6,752 bases of DNA from Candidatus Cloacimonadota bacterium (GTDB taxonomy: Bacteria > Cloacimonadota > Cloacimonadia > Cloacimonadales > TCS61), in NCBI GenBank assembly GCA_030628755.1, contig DAOVQH010000140.1:1-6752 (forward strand), given 5' to 3'. Under the pieces are notes generated by a model. That model worked only from the letters and a program-made list of their open reading frames with translations, searched no databases and was not told the origin of the DNA. The translations under genes were made by a program, and so were the position numbers. Positions 1 through 5,234 of this stretch are shown piece by piece. Within the stretch, counting starts at the first letter, position 1, and each line of letters starts with the position of its first letter.

Positions 1-972
1 AAATATTTAGCTTCTTGCTCTAATGATAATACTATAAAAATCTGGGAATTGTCAAATAGTAAATTTAGAGAAATTCAAACTTTAAAAGGGCATACTAATG
101 ATGTTCGTTCAGTAGCTTTTAGTTCTGAGGGTAAATATTTAGCTTCTGGTTCTTGGGATAATAGTGTAAAAATCTGGGAAGTATCAAATAGTAAATTTCG
201 AGAAATTCAAACTTTAAAAGGTCATAGTAAATCTGTTAGTTCAGTAGCTTTCAGTCCTGATGGAAAATATTTAGCTTCTGGTTCATCGGATAATACTGTA
301 AAAATCTGGGAATTATCAAATAGTAAATTTAGAGAAATTCAAACGTTAATAGGTCATAGCAACTCTGTTAATTCAGTCGCTTTCAGTTCTGATGGTGAAT
401 ATTTAGCTTCTGGTTCTTGGGATAATACTGTAAAAATCTGGGAATTATCAAATAATAAATTTACAGAAATTCAAACGTTAATAGGTCATAGCAACTCTGT
501 TAATTCAGTCGCTTTCAGTTCTGATGGAAAATATTTAGCTTCTGGAAGTATTGATAATACAATTAAAATCTGGGCAAACAATAATGGGAATTTTACAGAA
601 CAACAAACTTTAAAAGGACATTCAGGTGGGGTACTAAGTGTTTGCTTTAGTCCAGATGGAGAATATTTAGCTTCTGGTTCATGGGTTGATACTGTAAAAA
701 TCTGGGAATTATCAAACAGTAAATTTACAGAAATTCAAACTTTAAAAGGGCATACTGATTATGTTCGTTCAGTAGCTTTCAGTCCAGATGGAGAATATTT
801 AGCTTCTGGTTCACGGGATATTACAATTAAAATCTGGGAATTATCAAATAGTAAATTTAGAGAAATTCAAACTTTGGAAGGATATCGAAATTCTATTCGT
901 TCAGTAGTTTTCAGTCCTGATGGTAAATATTTAGCTTCTGGTTCATATGATAATACTGTAAAAATCTGGGAA
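1..972 (+). repeat. Tandem 132-bp WD40-coding repeat array
   Basis: Units of exactly 132 bases (44 codons) begin at 1, 133, 265, 397, 529, 661 and 793, each opening with K/E-YLAS. A final part-unit begins at 925 and ends after KIWE. The scaffold (SVAFSPDG, YLASGS, DNTVKIWE, SNSKF, EIQTLKG) is nearly constant at both DNA and protein level. Positions 333-395 are identical to 465-527. The fifth unit (529-660) is the most divergent, with ANNNGNF in place of ELSNSKF. The seventh full GH unit has a Tyr in place of the His. The array continues upstream of the window, so the full repeat number is not known; it is at least eight. Confidence 0.95.
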
Positions 973-2313
973 ATACCAACAATAACTGAGCAAATAGAGA
1001 ATTATGTGCAAAAAGCTATAAATAAATGGCAAATTAAAGATGAATTTGAAAAGACATCAGACTATTTAAAAAGAATGGAAAAACGACTTGAAATGATAAA
1101 TAAACTTACAAATGAAGCAATAGTATACTATAAAAATAAATATGAAAAGAAAATAGACTGGTATATAAAAATATCGGGTTCATATGATGCAGATAGCGAA
1201 ACATTTAAATTAAAAATTCCTGTAGCTGATGAAATTATTTTAAATGTATCTATTGATTATGCACCCAGCTTTAAAAAGAATATTGATAAAATAGTTATTA
1301 AAAACCCAAAAATTATTTATAGTAAAGGAAAATGGATTTTAGCTTCTGTTGAGTTTCGCAATCCTGTTGGTAATAAAACTTTCCTCTATGATAGCAAAGT
1401 TAAAGCAACCTATGATCCTGTAACAGAATTTACATTTACTTTTGAACCTATAAAATGGGAAGAACTGAGTGAAGATGAAACTCAAGAAATATCTGAGATA
1501 GATGAATATAAAATTGATGAGAATATTCCCAAAAATAATTTTGTTAATAAAAATGCAATTGCTGTGATAATTGGAAATTGTGATTATCAAAAAATTAAAG
1601 ATGTGGAATTTGCTGTTAATGATGCAAAATTAGTAAAAGAATATTTACAAAAAACATTGGGATTTAAACGGGGTAATATTTTTTATAAAGAAGATATTTC
1701 AAAGGGTGATTTTGAATTACTTTTTGGAACAAAGGAAAATTATAAAGGACAATTATACAATACCGTAAAGGAGAATATTTCAGATGTATTCGTATTTTAT
1801 TCAGGTCATGGAGCTCCTGGTTTAAATGATAATAAAGCTTATCTGGTTCCTGTAGAGTGTGATCCTAATTATGTTGAACTCGGTGGTTATTCTTTAGAAA
1901 CATTTTATAATAATCTCTCGAAAATTCCTGCAAAATCTATTACAGTAGTTTTAGATGCTTGTTTTTCCGGTGTAAATATTTATGAGAATATATCACCCGT
2001 TGTTATTAAAGTTGAAAATCCGCTTATTACATTAGATAATGGAATAGTATTAACCAGTTCAAGAGATACAGAAGTATCAACCTGGTATAATGAAAAGCAA
2101 CATGGTATGTTTACATATTTCTTTTTAAAAGCGATACATAATAAAAATGCGGATTATAACAATGATAATAAACTCACCTTTGATGAAATATATCGATATG
2201 TTGCTGACAAAACAGAAGGTGTTCCCTATTATTCCCGCAGAATTCATGGTATTGAACAGCATCCACAAATATTCGGGCAGGATAAGGAAAGGGTTTTAAT
2301 TAAGTATGAGTAA
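1..2313 (+). CDS. WD40-repeat / caspase-like (C14) protease fusion, 5'-partial
   Basis: The reading frame is open from base 1, so the gene starts left of the window. The TTG at 49 lies inside a repeat (a Leu codon after KIWE) and is not the start. The visible part is 770 residues. Codons 1-324 form a tandem WD40 array with seven complete GH-to-IW units plus the end of an earlier one. Residues about 325-515 form a linker: a charged helical stretch (WQIKDEFEKT, DYLKRMEKRL) followed by a beta-rich part. Residues about 518-770 match the caspase/metacaspase fold, with NAIAVIIGN as first strand, catalytic His603 in YSGHG (codon 1807-1809) and Cys654 in LDACFSG (1960-1962). An EF-hand-like loop follows at 2152-2187. 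WD40 propellers bind proteins or ligands, and C14 enzymes cut after Lys/Arg or Asp. Role inferred: a ligand-gated protease. Localisation is unknown because the N-terminus is missing; relatives are often exported. The downstream gene overlaps by 8 bases. Confidence 0.93.
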   Translation, partial: KYLASCSNDNTIKIWELSNSKFREIQTLKGHTNDVRSVAFSSEGKYLASGSWDNSVKIWEVSNSKFREIQTLKGHSKSVSSVAFSPDGKYLASGSSDNTVKIWELSNSKFREIQTLIGHSNSVNSVAFSSDGEYLASGSWDNTVKIWELSNNKFTEIQTLIGHSNSVNSVAFSSDGKYLASGSIDNTIKIWANNNGNFTEQQTLKGHSGGVLSVCFSPDGEYLASGSWVDTVKIWELSNSKFTEIQTLKGHTDYVRSVAFSPDGEYLASGSRDITIKIWELSNSKFREIQTLEGYRNSIRSVVFSPDGKYLASGSYDNTVKIWEIPTITEQIENYVQKAINKWQIKDEFEKTSDYLKRMEKRLEMINKLTNEAIVYYKNKYEKKIDWYIKISGSYDADSETFKLKIPVADEIILNVSIDYAPSFKKNIDKIVIKNPKIIYSKGKWILASVEFRNPVGNKTFLYDSKVKATYDPVTEFTFTFEPIKWEELSEDETQEISEIDEYKIDENIPKNNFVNKNAIAVIIGNCDYQKIKDVEFAVNDAKLVKEYLQKTLGFKRGNIFYKEDISKGDFELLFGTKENYKGQLYNTVKENISDVFVFYSGHGAPGLNDNKAYLVPVECDPNYVELGGYSLETFYNNLSKIPAKSITVVLDACFSGVNIYENISPVVIKVENPLITLDNGIVLTSSRDTEVSTWYNEKQHGMFTYFFLKAIHNKNADYNNDNKLTFDEIYRYVADKTEGVPYYSRRIHGIEQHPQIFGQDKERVLIKYE

Positions 2314-3148
2314 AATAATTATTTTTATTATTCTCTTATATGCTTTTTCTTTAATCTTTTGTCAGAATATATCACAACACCAACCAGAACTAAAAGAACT
2401 TGGTGATGGCTGGTTTGAAGTAACAGCTTCTGCAATAATTGAAAACATCACTCCAGAACAGGCAAAAGATATTGCATTGGAAAAAGCATATAAAGCAGCA
2501 ATAGAATATTTCAGCGGGGTTGAAGTTTCGGGTAGAACTTCATATATTCAAGCTGAAAATAAGGGTATCATCCATATTGATCATTTCTCTAAATTAATAA
2601 ATCAGATATCACAAGGAATTATTCTTGAAAAAGAAATATTAGAAGAGAAACTAGAGACTTTTGGTAATTCGATTTATAAAATCATTACATTAAAAGTAAA
2701 AGTCGGAAAACAAAGCGGAGAAAAAGACCAGAATTTTAATGTGCAAGCTGAGTTGAATAAAGAGTATTTTAAAGAAGGTGAATCTCTCCAATTATCAGTA
2801 ACTCCTTCTATTGATTGCTATCTAACTATCTTCAATATAATGTCGGATGAAAATGTAGCCACAATTTTTCCAAACGAATTTAGAAAAGATAACTTTGTTA
2901 AAGCTGAGCAAGAATTTCTTTTGCCAAACGAAGTTGATAAAATAAACAAAGTATCGTATGAATTGGTTCTTTTACCTGAAAAAGACGAAGATACTGAAAT
3001 AATAAAAATCATAGCAACAAAGAAACCCATTAATTTTCAATTAAATACAGATTACAAAACTGCTTTTGAATCTTTACTGAACTGGCTTATTACTATTCCA
3101 CGAAACGAAATGGAAGAAGTTGATCTGCAATATTATATCTATAAATAA
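2306..3148 (+). CDS. Secreted DUF4384-domain protein, probable partner of the upstream caspase
   Basis: The protein has 280 residues. Residues 1-20 look like a Sec signal peptide: a Lys at position 3, a hydrophobic core IIIFIILLYAFSLIF, then CQ. The Cys is preceded by Phe, which does not fit a standard lipobox. Residues about 32-135 (GDGWFEVTASA, then a helix rich in Ala and Lys, then GVEVSGRT) resemble the small LPP20/FlgT-N type domain found in envelope proteins. Residues about 145-240 match DUF4384: NVQAELNKEYFKEGESLQLS, then DCYLTIFNI, then ATIFPNEF. DUF4384 is often found with caspase-family proteins in bacteria, fused or adjacent, so a shared role in the envelope is a reasonable inference. 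The start overlaps the previous stop by 8 bases. A purine-rich AAGGAAAGGG lies at 2284-2293, about 12 bases upstream, rather distant for a ribosome binding site, so coupled translation is likely. Molecular function is unknown. Confidence 0.85.
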   Translation: MSKIIIFIILLYAFSLIFCQNISQHQPELKELGDGWFEVTASAIIENITPEQAKDIALEKAYKAAIEYFSGVEVSGRTSYIQAENKGIIHIDHFSKLINQISQGIILEKEILEEKLETFGNSIYKIITLKVKVGKQSGEKDQNFNVQAELNKEYFKEGESLQLSVTPSIDCYLTIFNIMSDENVATIFPNEFRKDNFVKAEQEFLLPNEVDKINKVSYELVLLPEKDEDTEIIKIIATKKPINFQLNTDYKTAFESLLNWLITIPRNEMEEVDLQYYIYK

Positions 3149-3206
3149 TGGTTTTCCAAAAAACAATAAACATCTCAACTTCCGGTCATAAAGACATTCA
3201 AAAATT

Positions 3207-3241
3207 AAACTTGCCAAATTTTAGATATTTAGCAAGTTTTT
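3207..3241. terminator. Probable bidirectional intrinsic terminator
   Basis: Arms AAACTTGC (3207-3214) and GCAAGTTT (3232-3239) form an 8-bp stem. Inside it, AAAT/ATTT can pair after one C-A mismatch. On the plus strand the stem runs into five Ts (3237-3241), suitable for ending the caspase/DUF4384 transcript. Read on the minus strand the same stem is followed by TTTAATTTTT, suitable for ending the tRNA-Leu transcript. It sits between two convergent units, 59 bases after the stop of the DUF4384 gene. Confidence 0.6.
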
Positions 3242-3308
3242 AAATACTTTGAGCTTTCCGAATTTTACCATTGAGAATTTCTTCGAGGGAAGCTATATGA
3301 AAACTTCC

Positions 3309-3328
3309 CCAAATTTTTGGAAATTTGG
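3309..3328. repeat. Perfect inverted repeat, 8-bp arms with 4-base loop
   Basis: CCAAATTT (3309-3316) and AAATTTGG (3321-3328) are exact reverse complements around a TTGG loop. A second, weaker inverted repeat lies just left of it: GGGAAG (3287-3292) with CTTCCC (3304-3309). Neither is followed directly by a T run on either strand, so a terminator role is doubtful. The hairpin lies 51 bases beyond the tRNA-Leu 3' end and could take part in processing or stabilising that transcript. This is inference. Confidence 0.4.
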
Positions 3329-3337
3329 TAATTTATT

Positions 3338-3366
3338 AATCCGTGTTTACCCTGTGAAAATCCGTG
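3338..3366. repeat. Short intergenic repeat with AATCCGTG direct copies
   Basis: AATCCGTG occurs at 3338-3345 and again at 3359-3366, 21 bases apart. A related CCTGTG lies between them (3351-3356), giving a spacing close to one helical turn. Phrases of this CCGTG kind recur between genes in several environmental bacterial genomes, from memory and not verified here. No function is assigned. Confidence 0.4.
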
Positions 3367-3378
3367 AGCTAAAAAAAC

Positions 3379-3466
3379 TGGTGCAGAAGAGGGGACTCGA
3401 ACCCCTACAGGCATAATGCCCACCAGACCCTGAACCTGGCGTGTCTACCAATTCCACCACTTCTGC
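3379..3466 (-). tRNA. tRNA-Leu(CAG)
   Basis: The reverse complement folds as a complete class II tRNA. The acceptor stem is GCAGAAG (3466-3460) with CTTCTGC (3389-3383), followed by discriminator A and an encoded CCA (3382-3379). The D-arm carries AATTGGTAGAC. The anticodon stem CCAGG/TCTGG encloses the loop TTCAGGG, placing anticodon CAG at 3432-3430, which reads CUG. A long variable arm with GGC/GCC pairing (around ATTAT) is the leucine-type hallmark. The T-arm has a perfect AGGGG/CCCCT stem around TTCGAGT. The gene stands alone, divergent from dnaX and convergent with the DUF4384 gene. Confidence 0.96.
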
Positions 3467-3498
3467 AACAGAGCGAGAAAAAATTCATTACATCTCGA

Positions 3499-3504
3499 GT
3501 CAAG
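3499..3504 (-). promoter_or_regulatory. Possible -35 element of the tRNA-Leu promoter
   Basis: On the minus strand TTGACT lies about 32 bases before the tRNA 5' end, matching five of six positions of the sigma-70 -35 consensus. The region 17 bases downstream of it is T-rich (TTTCTC) and a poor -10 match, so the promoter is not firmly placed. Confidence 0.25.
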
Positions 3505-3517
3505 AAAAAAGTGCCTG

Positions 3518-3532
3518 ATTTCACAGTGAAAT
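3518..3532. promoter_or_regulatory. Palindrome, possible operator between divergent genes
   Basis: ATTTCACAGTGAAAT is a perfect palindrome with 7-base arms around one central base. It lies in the 163-base gap between the divergent tRNA-Leu and dnaX genes, upstream of the candidate -35 elements on both sides. Its symmetry fits binding of a dimeric regulator. No regulator family can be named from the site alone. Confidence 0.35.
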
Positions 3533-3561
3533 TAGTAAAGCTTAGTTATATTTTTTTATGA

Positions 3562-3567
3562 TTGACA
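3562..3567 (+). promoter_or_regulatory. Possible -35 element of the dnaX operon promoter
   Basis: TTGACA is a perfect sigma-70 -35 consensus, 62 bases before the dnaX ATG. At the usual 17-base spacing the next hexamer is AAATTC, a weak -10. A TATGAT just left (3557-3562) would be a better -10 but lacks a recognisable -35 at the correct distance. The promoter probably lies in this region but its exact elements are uncertain. Confidence 0.3.
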
Positions 3568-3618
3568 AAATATGACTCCACTGGAAATTCCTTATTTGAA
3601 ATGTCTCAATAAAAACCT

Positions 3619-3625
3619 GAGAGGA
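3619..3625 (+). promoter_or_regulatory. Shine-Dalgarno site of dnaX
   Basis: GAGAGGA is followed by a four-base TTTA spacer and the ATG at 3630. Its GAGG core sits 5 bases before the start, near the ideal distance, which fixes the dnaX start. It is the only strong ribosome binding site in the window. Confidence 0.75.
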
Positions 3626-3629
3626 TTTA

Positions 3630-5234
3630 ATGGCATATTTAGTTTTAGCGCGGAAATATAGACCTCAAACTTTTGAAGAAATCTATGCCCAGGATCACAT
3701 AACAAAGATACTTAAGAACACCATAGAACTCGATAGAACTGCACATGCATATCTGTTTACCGGTCCCCGAGGAGTAGGAAAAACTTCATTAGCCCGAATT
3801 TATGCAAAAAGTTTGAACTGTCTGAATAATGGTCCCACCACCACTCCCTGCAATGAATGTCAGAATTGTATAGAGATAACTCAGGGAATTTCTGCGGATG
3901 TTATAGAGATAGATGGAGCTTCCAATACAGGTGTTGAAGATATCCGCGACCTTCAGAGAGAACTTATGTATTCTCCTTCCAATTCACGATACAAAATTTA
4001 CATTATCGATGAAGTTCATATGCTCTCCAAGAATGCCTTTAACGCTTTACTTAAAACCCTGGAGGAGCCACCGGAAAGCATTATATTCATATTTGCTACC
4101 ACCGAACCGCATAAAGTTCTACCCACGATTATTTCCCGCTGTCAGCGTTTTGATTTTAATCGTATTCCAATTCCAGCTATTATAGATAGACTCAAATCTA
4201 TCTGTGAAATTGAAAAGATATCAATTGATGATGATGCTCTATTTATGATCGCAAAGAAAGCTGATGGCAGCATGAGAGATGCACAATCCCTGATGGACCA
4301 GGTTCTTGCTTATGGAAAGGAACACACAACTCTGGATGATGTGCTCTCAATTTTCGGAATTGTTCACACCGACGTTTATAATCAGATATTGCATTGCATA
4401 GTTGATAAAGATGCTTCAAAAATCATTCATCTTCTTCACGATATCCTGGAAAAGGGAAATGACATACAGGAGTTTCTAAACGGCATACTTGATTATATCA
4501 GGAACATACTGCTTTTAAAGGTTGAAATTGATATCCCTGTAATGTCGGACTCAGATAAAAAAGTAATGATGGATATCGGGAGCAAATTTCAGGAAAATGA
4601 CCTGCTTTATCTTATGTCATTATTAATAAAAACCAAAACCGATATCAAAAGTAGTAATAATCCTATCCTTGTTGCGGAAATGTCATTTGTTAAACTAACG
4701 AAACTTTCAGAACTTCGATCACTCGATAAAATATTGGAAACAATCTATAAAGGTGAAACCCAAGTAGCTGAAGAACCTGAAAAAATTTCTCCCCCACAAC
4801 CAGAAGTAGATATACAGAGCAAAACAGAGGAAGCTAAAACAATTCTGGAAAAAGAAGTTCAAGAAAAAAAACCAAAGATAGAAGAACTAACAGAACAGAT
4901 CATTGAAGAAAATATAAAAAATATTATTCAGAAACTAAAAAAAGAAAAACCAATAGTAGGAAATTACTTTGAAAAAAGTAAATTAGAACAAGTTTCTAAT
5001 AATATCGTTCATTATACTGTTGCTAATTCCCTGTCTCATAAAATGTTAGATGAGAATAAAGCATTAATTTCAGGAATTTTCTCCAACCATTTCAATCTAA
5101 AGATTCGAGTAGAATTCACTCTCCATAAAGTTGAAAAGGAAAAGGTTATTATCAATCCTACTCTGGAAGATATCAAGCGCGAATCCCCCAGTTTAGCTGA
5201 TTTTATAGAAAAGACTGACTCTGTTATTAGCTGA
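3630..5234 (+). CDS. dnaX: DNA polymerase III subunit gamma/tau
   Basis: This is the ATPase motor of the clamp loader, which opens the sliding clamp and loads it on primed DNA at the replication fork. The product has 534 residues. It opens with the family signature YLVLARKYRPQTFEE. Walker A GPRGVGKT is at 45-52, and a zinc module uses Cys64, 74, 77 and 80. Walker B with DEVH is at 127-130. The FATTEPHK sensor 1 region is followed by ISRCQRFDF with the SRC motif at 169-171. GSMRDAQSLMDQ (sensor 2) is at 213-224. A helical clamp-loader domain III runs to about 360. A charged, low-complexity linker (about 378-425) leads to a C-terminal tau-like domain ending at 534. The ATG has a good Shine-Dalgarno site. 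The stop overlaps the next ATG by one base. Two poly-A tracts in the linker may yield a short gamma form. Confidence 0.97.
   Translation: MAYLVLARKYRPQTFEEIYAQDHITKILKNTIELDRTAHAYLFTGPRGVGKTSLARIYAKSLNCLNNGPTTTPCNECQNCIEITQGISADVIEIDGASNTGVEDIRDLQRELMYSPSNSRYKIYIIDEVHMLSKNAFNALLKTLEEPPESIIFIFATTEPHKVLPTIISRCQRFDFNRIPIPAIIDRLKSICEIEKISIDDDALFMIAKKADGSMRDAQSLMDQVLAYGKEHTTLDDVLSIFGIVHTDVYNQILHCIVDKDASKIIHLLHDILEKGNDIQEFLNGILDYIRNILLLKVEIDIPVMSDSDKKVMMDIGSKFQENDLLYLMSLLIKTKTDIKSSNNPILVAEMSFVKLTKLSELRSLDKILETIYKGETQVAEEPEKISPPQPEVDIQSKTEEAKTILEKEVQEKKPKIEELTEQIIEENIKNIIQKLKKEKPIVGNYFEKSKLEQVSNNIVHYTVANSLSHKMLDENKALISGIFSNHFNLKIRVEFTLHKVEKEKVIINPTLEDIKRESPSLADFIEKTDSVIS
4864..4871 (+). other. A8 slippery tract in dnaX, candidate gamma-form site
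   Basis: Eight consecutive As cover the end of codon 412 and all of 413-414, giving an in-phase A_AAA_AAA heptamer. After a -1 slip the frame stops at TGA 4904-4906, giving about 425 residues. In the +1 frame it stops at TAG 4879-4881. Both products would keep ATPase domains I-III and lose the tau tail. Known precedents are the A-AAA-AAG ribosomal frameshift of Escherichia coli dnaX and the A-tract transcriptional slippage of Thermus thermophilus dnaX. Use of the site here is inference. Confidence 0.4.
4937..4943 (+). other. Second in-phase A7 slippery tract in dnaX
   Basis: Seven As form an A_AAA_AAA heptamer over the Leu-Lys-Lys codons (residues 436-438), followed by GAA. The -1 frame ends at TGA 4970-4972 and the +1 frame at TAG 4954-4956. 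It could act as an alternative or additional slip site 73 bases after the A8 tract, or simply reflect the Lys-rich codon usage of an AT-rich genome. Confidence 0.25.

Larger units (their letters stand above)
3149..3378. other. Non-coding gap between the DUF4384 gene and tRNA-Leu
   Basis: No convincing coding frame is present. The gap holds the terminator hairpin (3207-3241), two small inverted repeats (3287-3309 and 3309-3328) and the CCGTG repeat (3338-3366). The density of small symmetric elements is higher than expected for a plain spacer and could be the remnant of a short mobile or repetitive element, although no terminal repeats or target duplication could be seen. Confidence 0.5.

Noticed and set aside
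1..972. Regular repeats as a CRISPR array or non-coding satellite
   Set aside because: The 132-base period is an exact 44 codons, the frame is open throughout and the translation is WD40; there are no unique spacers.
1339..1590. Minus-strand open frame of 83 codons
   Set aside because: It lies antisense inside the linker of the caspase gene, has an Ile/Phe/Asn-rich composition typical of reversed AT-rich coding DNA, and shows no domain.
2306..2365. Lipoprotein signal in the DUF4384 protein
   Set aside because: The Cys at position 19 is preceded by Ile-Phe, not the small residue expected at -1 of a lipobox, so ordinary signal peptidase I export is preferred.
2818..3030. Minus-strand open frame of 70 codons
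   Set aside because: It is antisense to the conserved DUF4384 domain and has no recognisable features or ribosome binding site.
3309..3328. Perfect hairpin as an intrinsic terminator
   Set aside because: No T run directly follows on either strand, and the hairpin at 3207-3241 is a better candidate for both directions.
3557..3562. TATGAT as the -10 element of dnaX
   Set aside because: No acceptable -35 hexamer lies 16-18 bases upstream, so it could not be supported as a promoter by itself.
3913..4185. Plus-strand open frame of 90 codons in another frame
   Set aside because: It lies wholly inside the conserved ATPase core of dnaX, which is clearly the coding frame.
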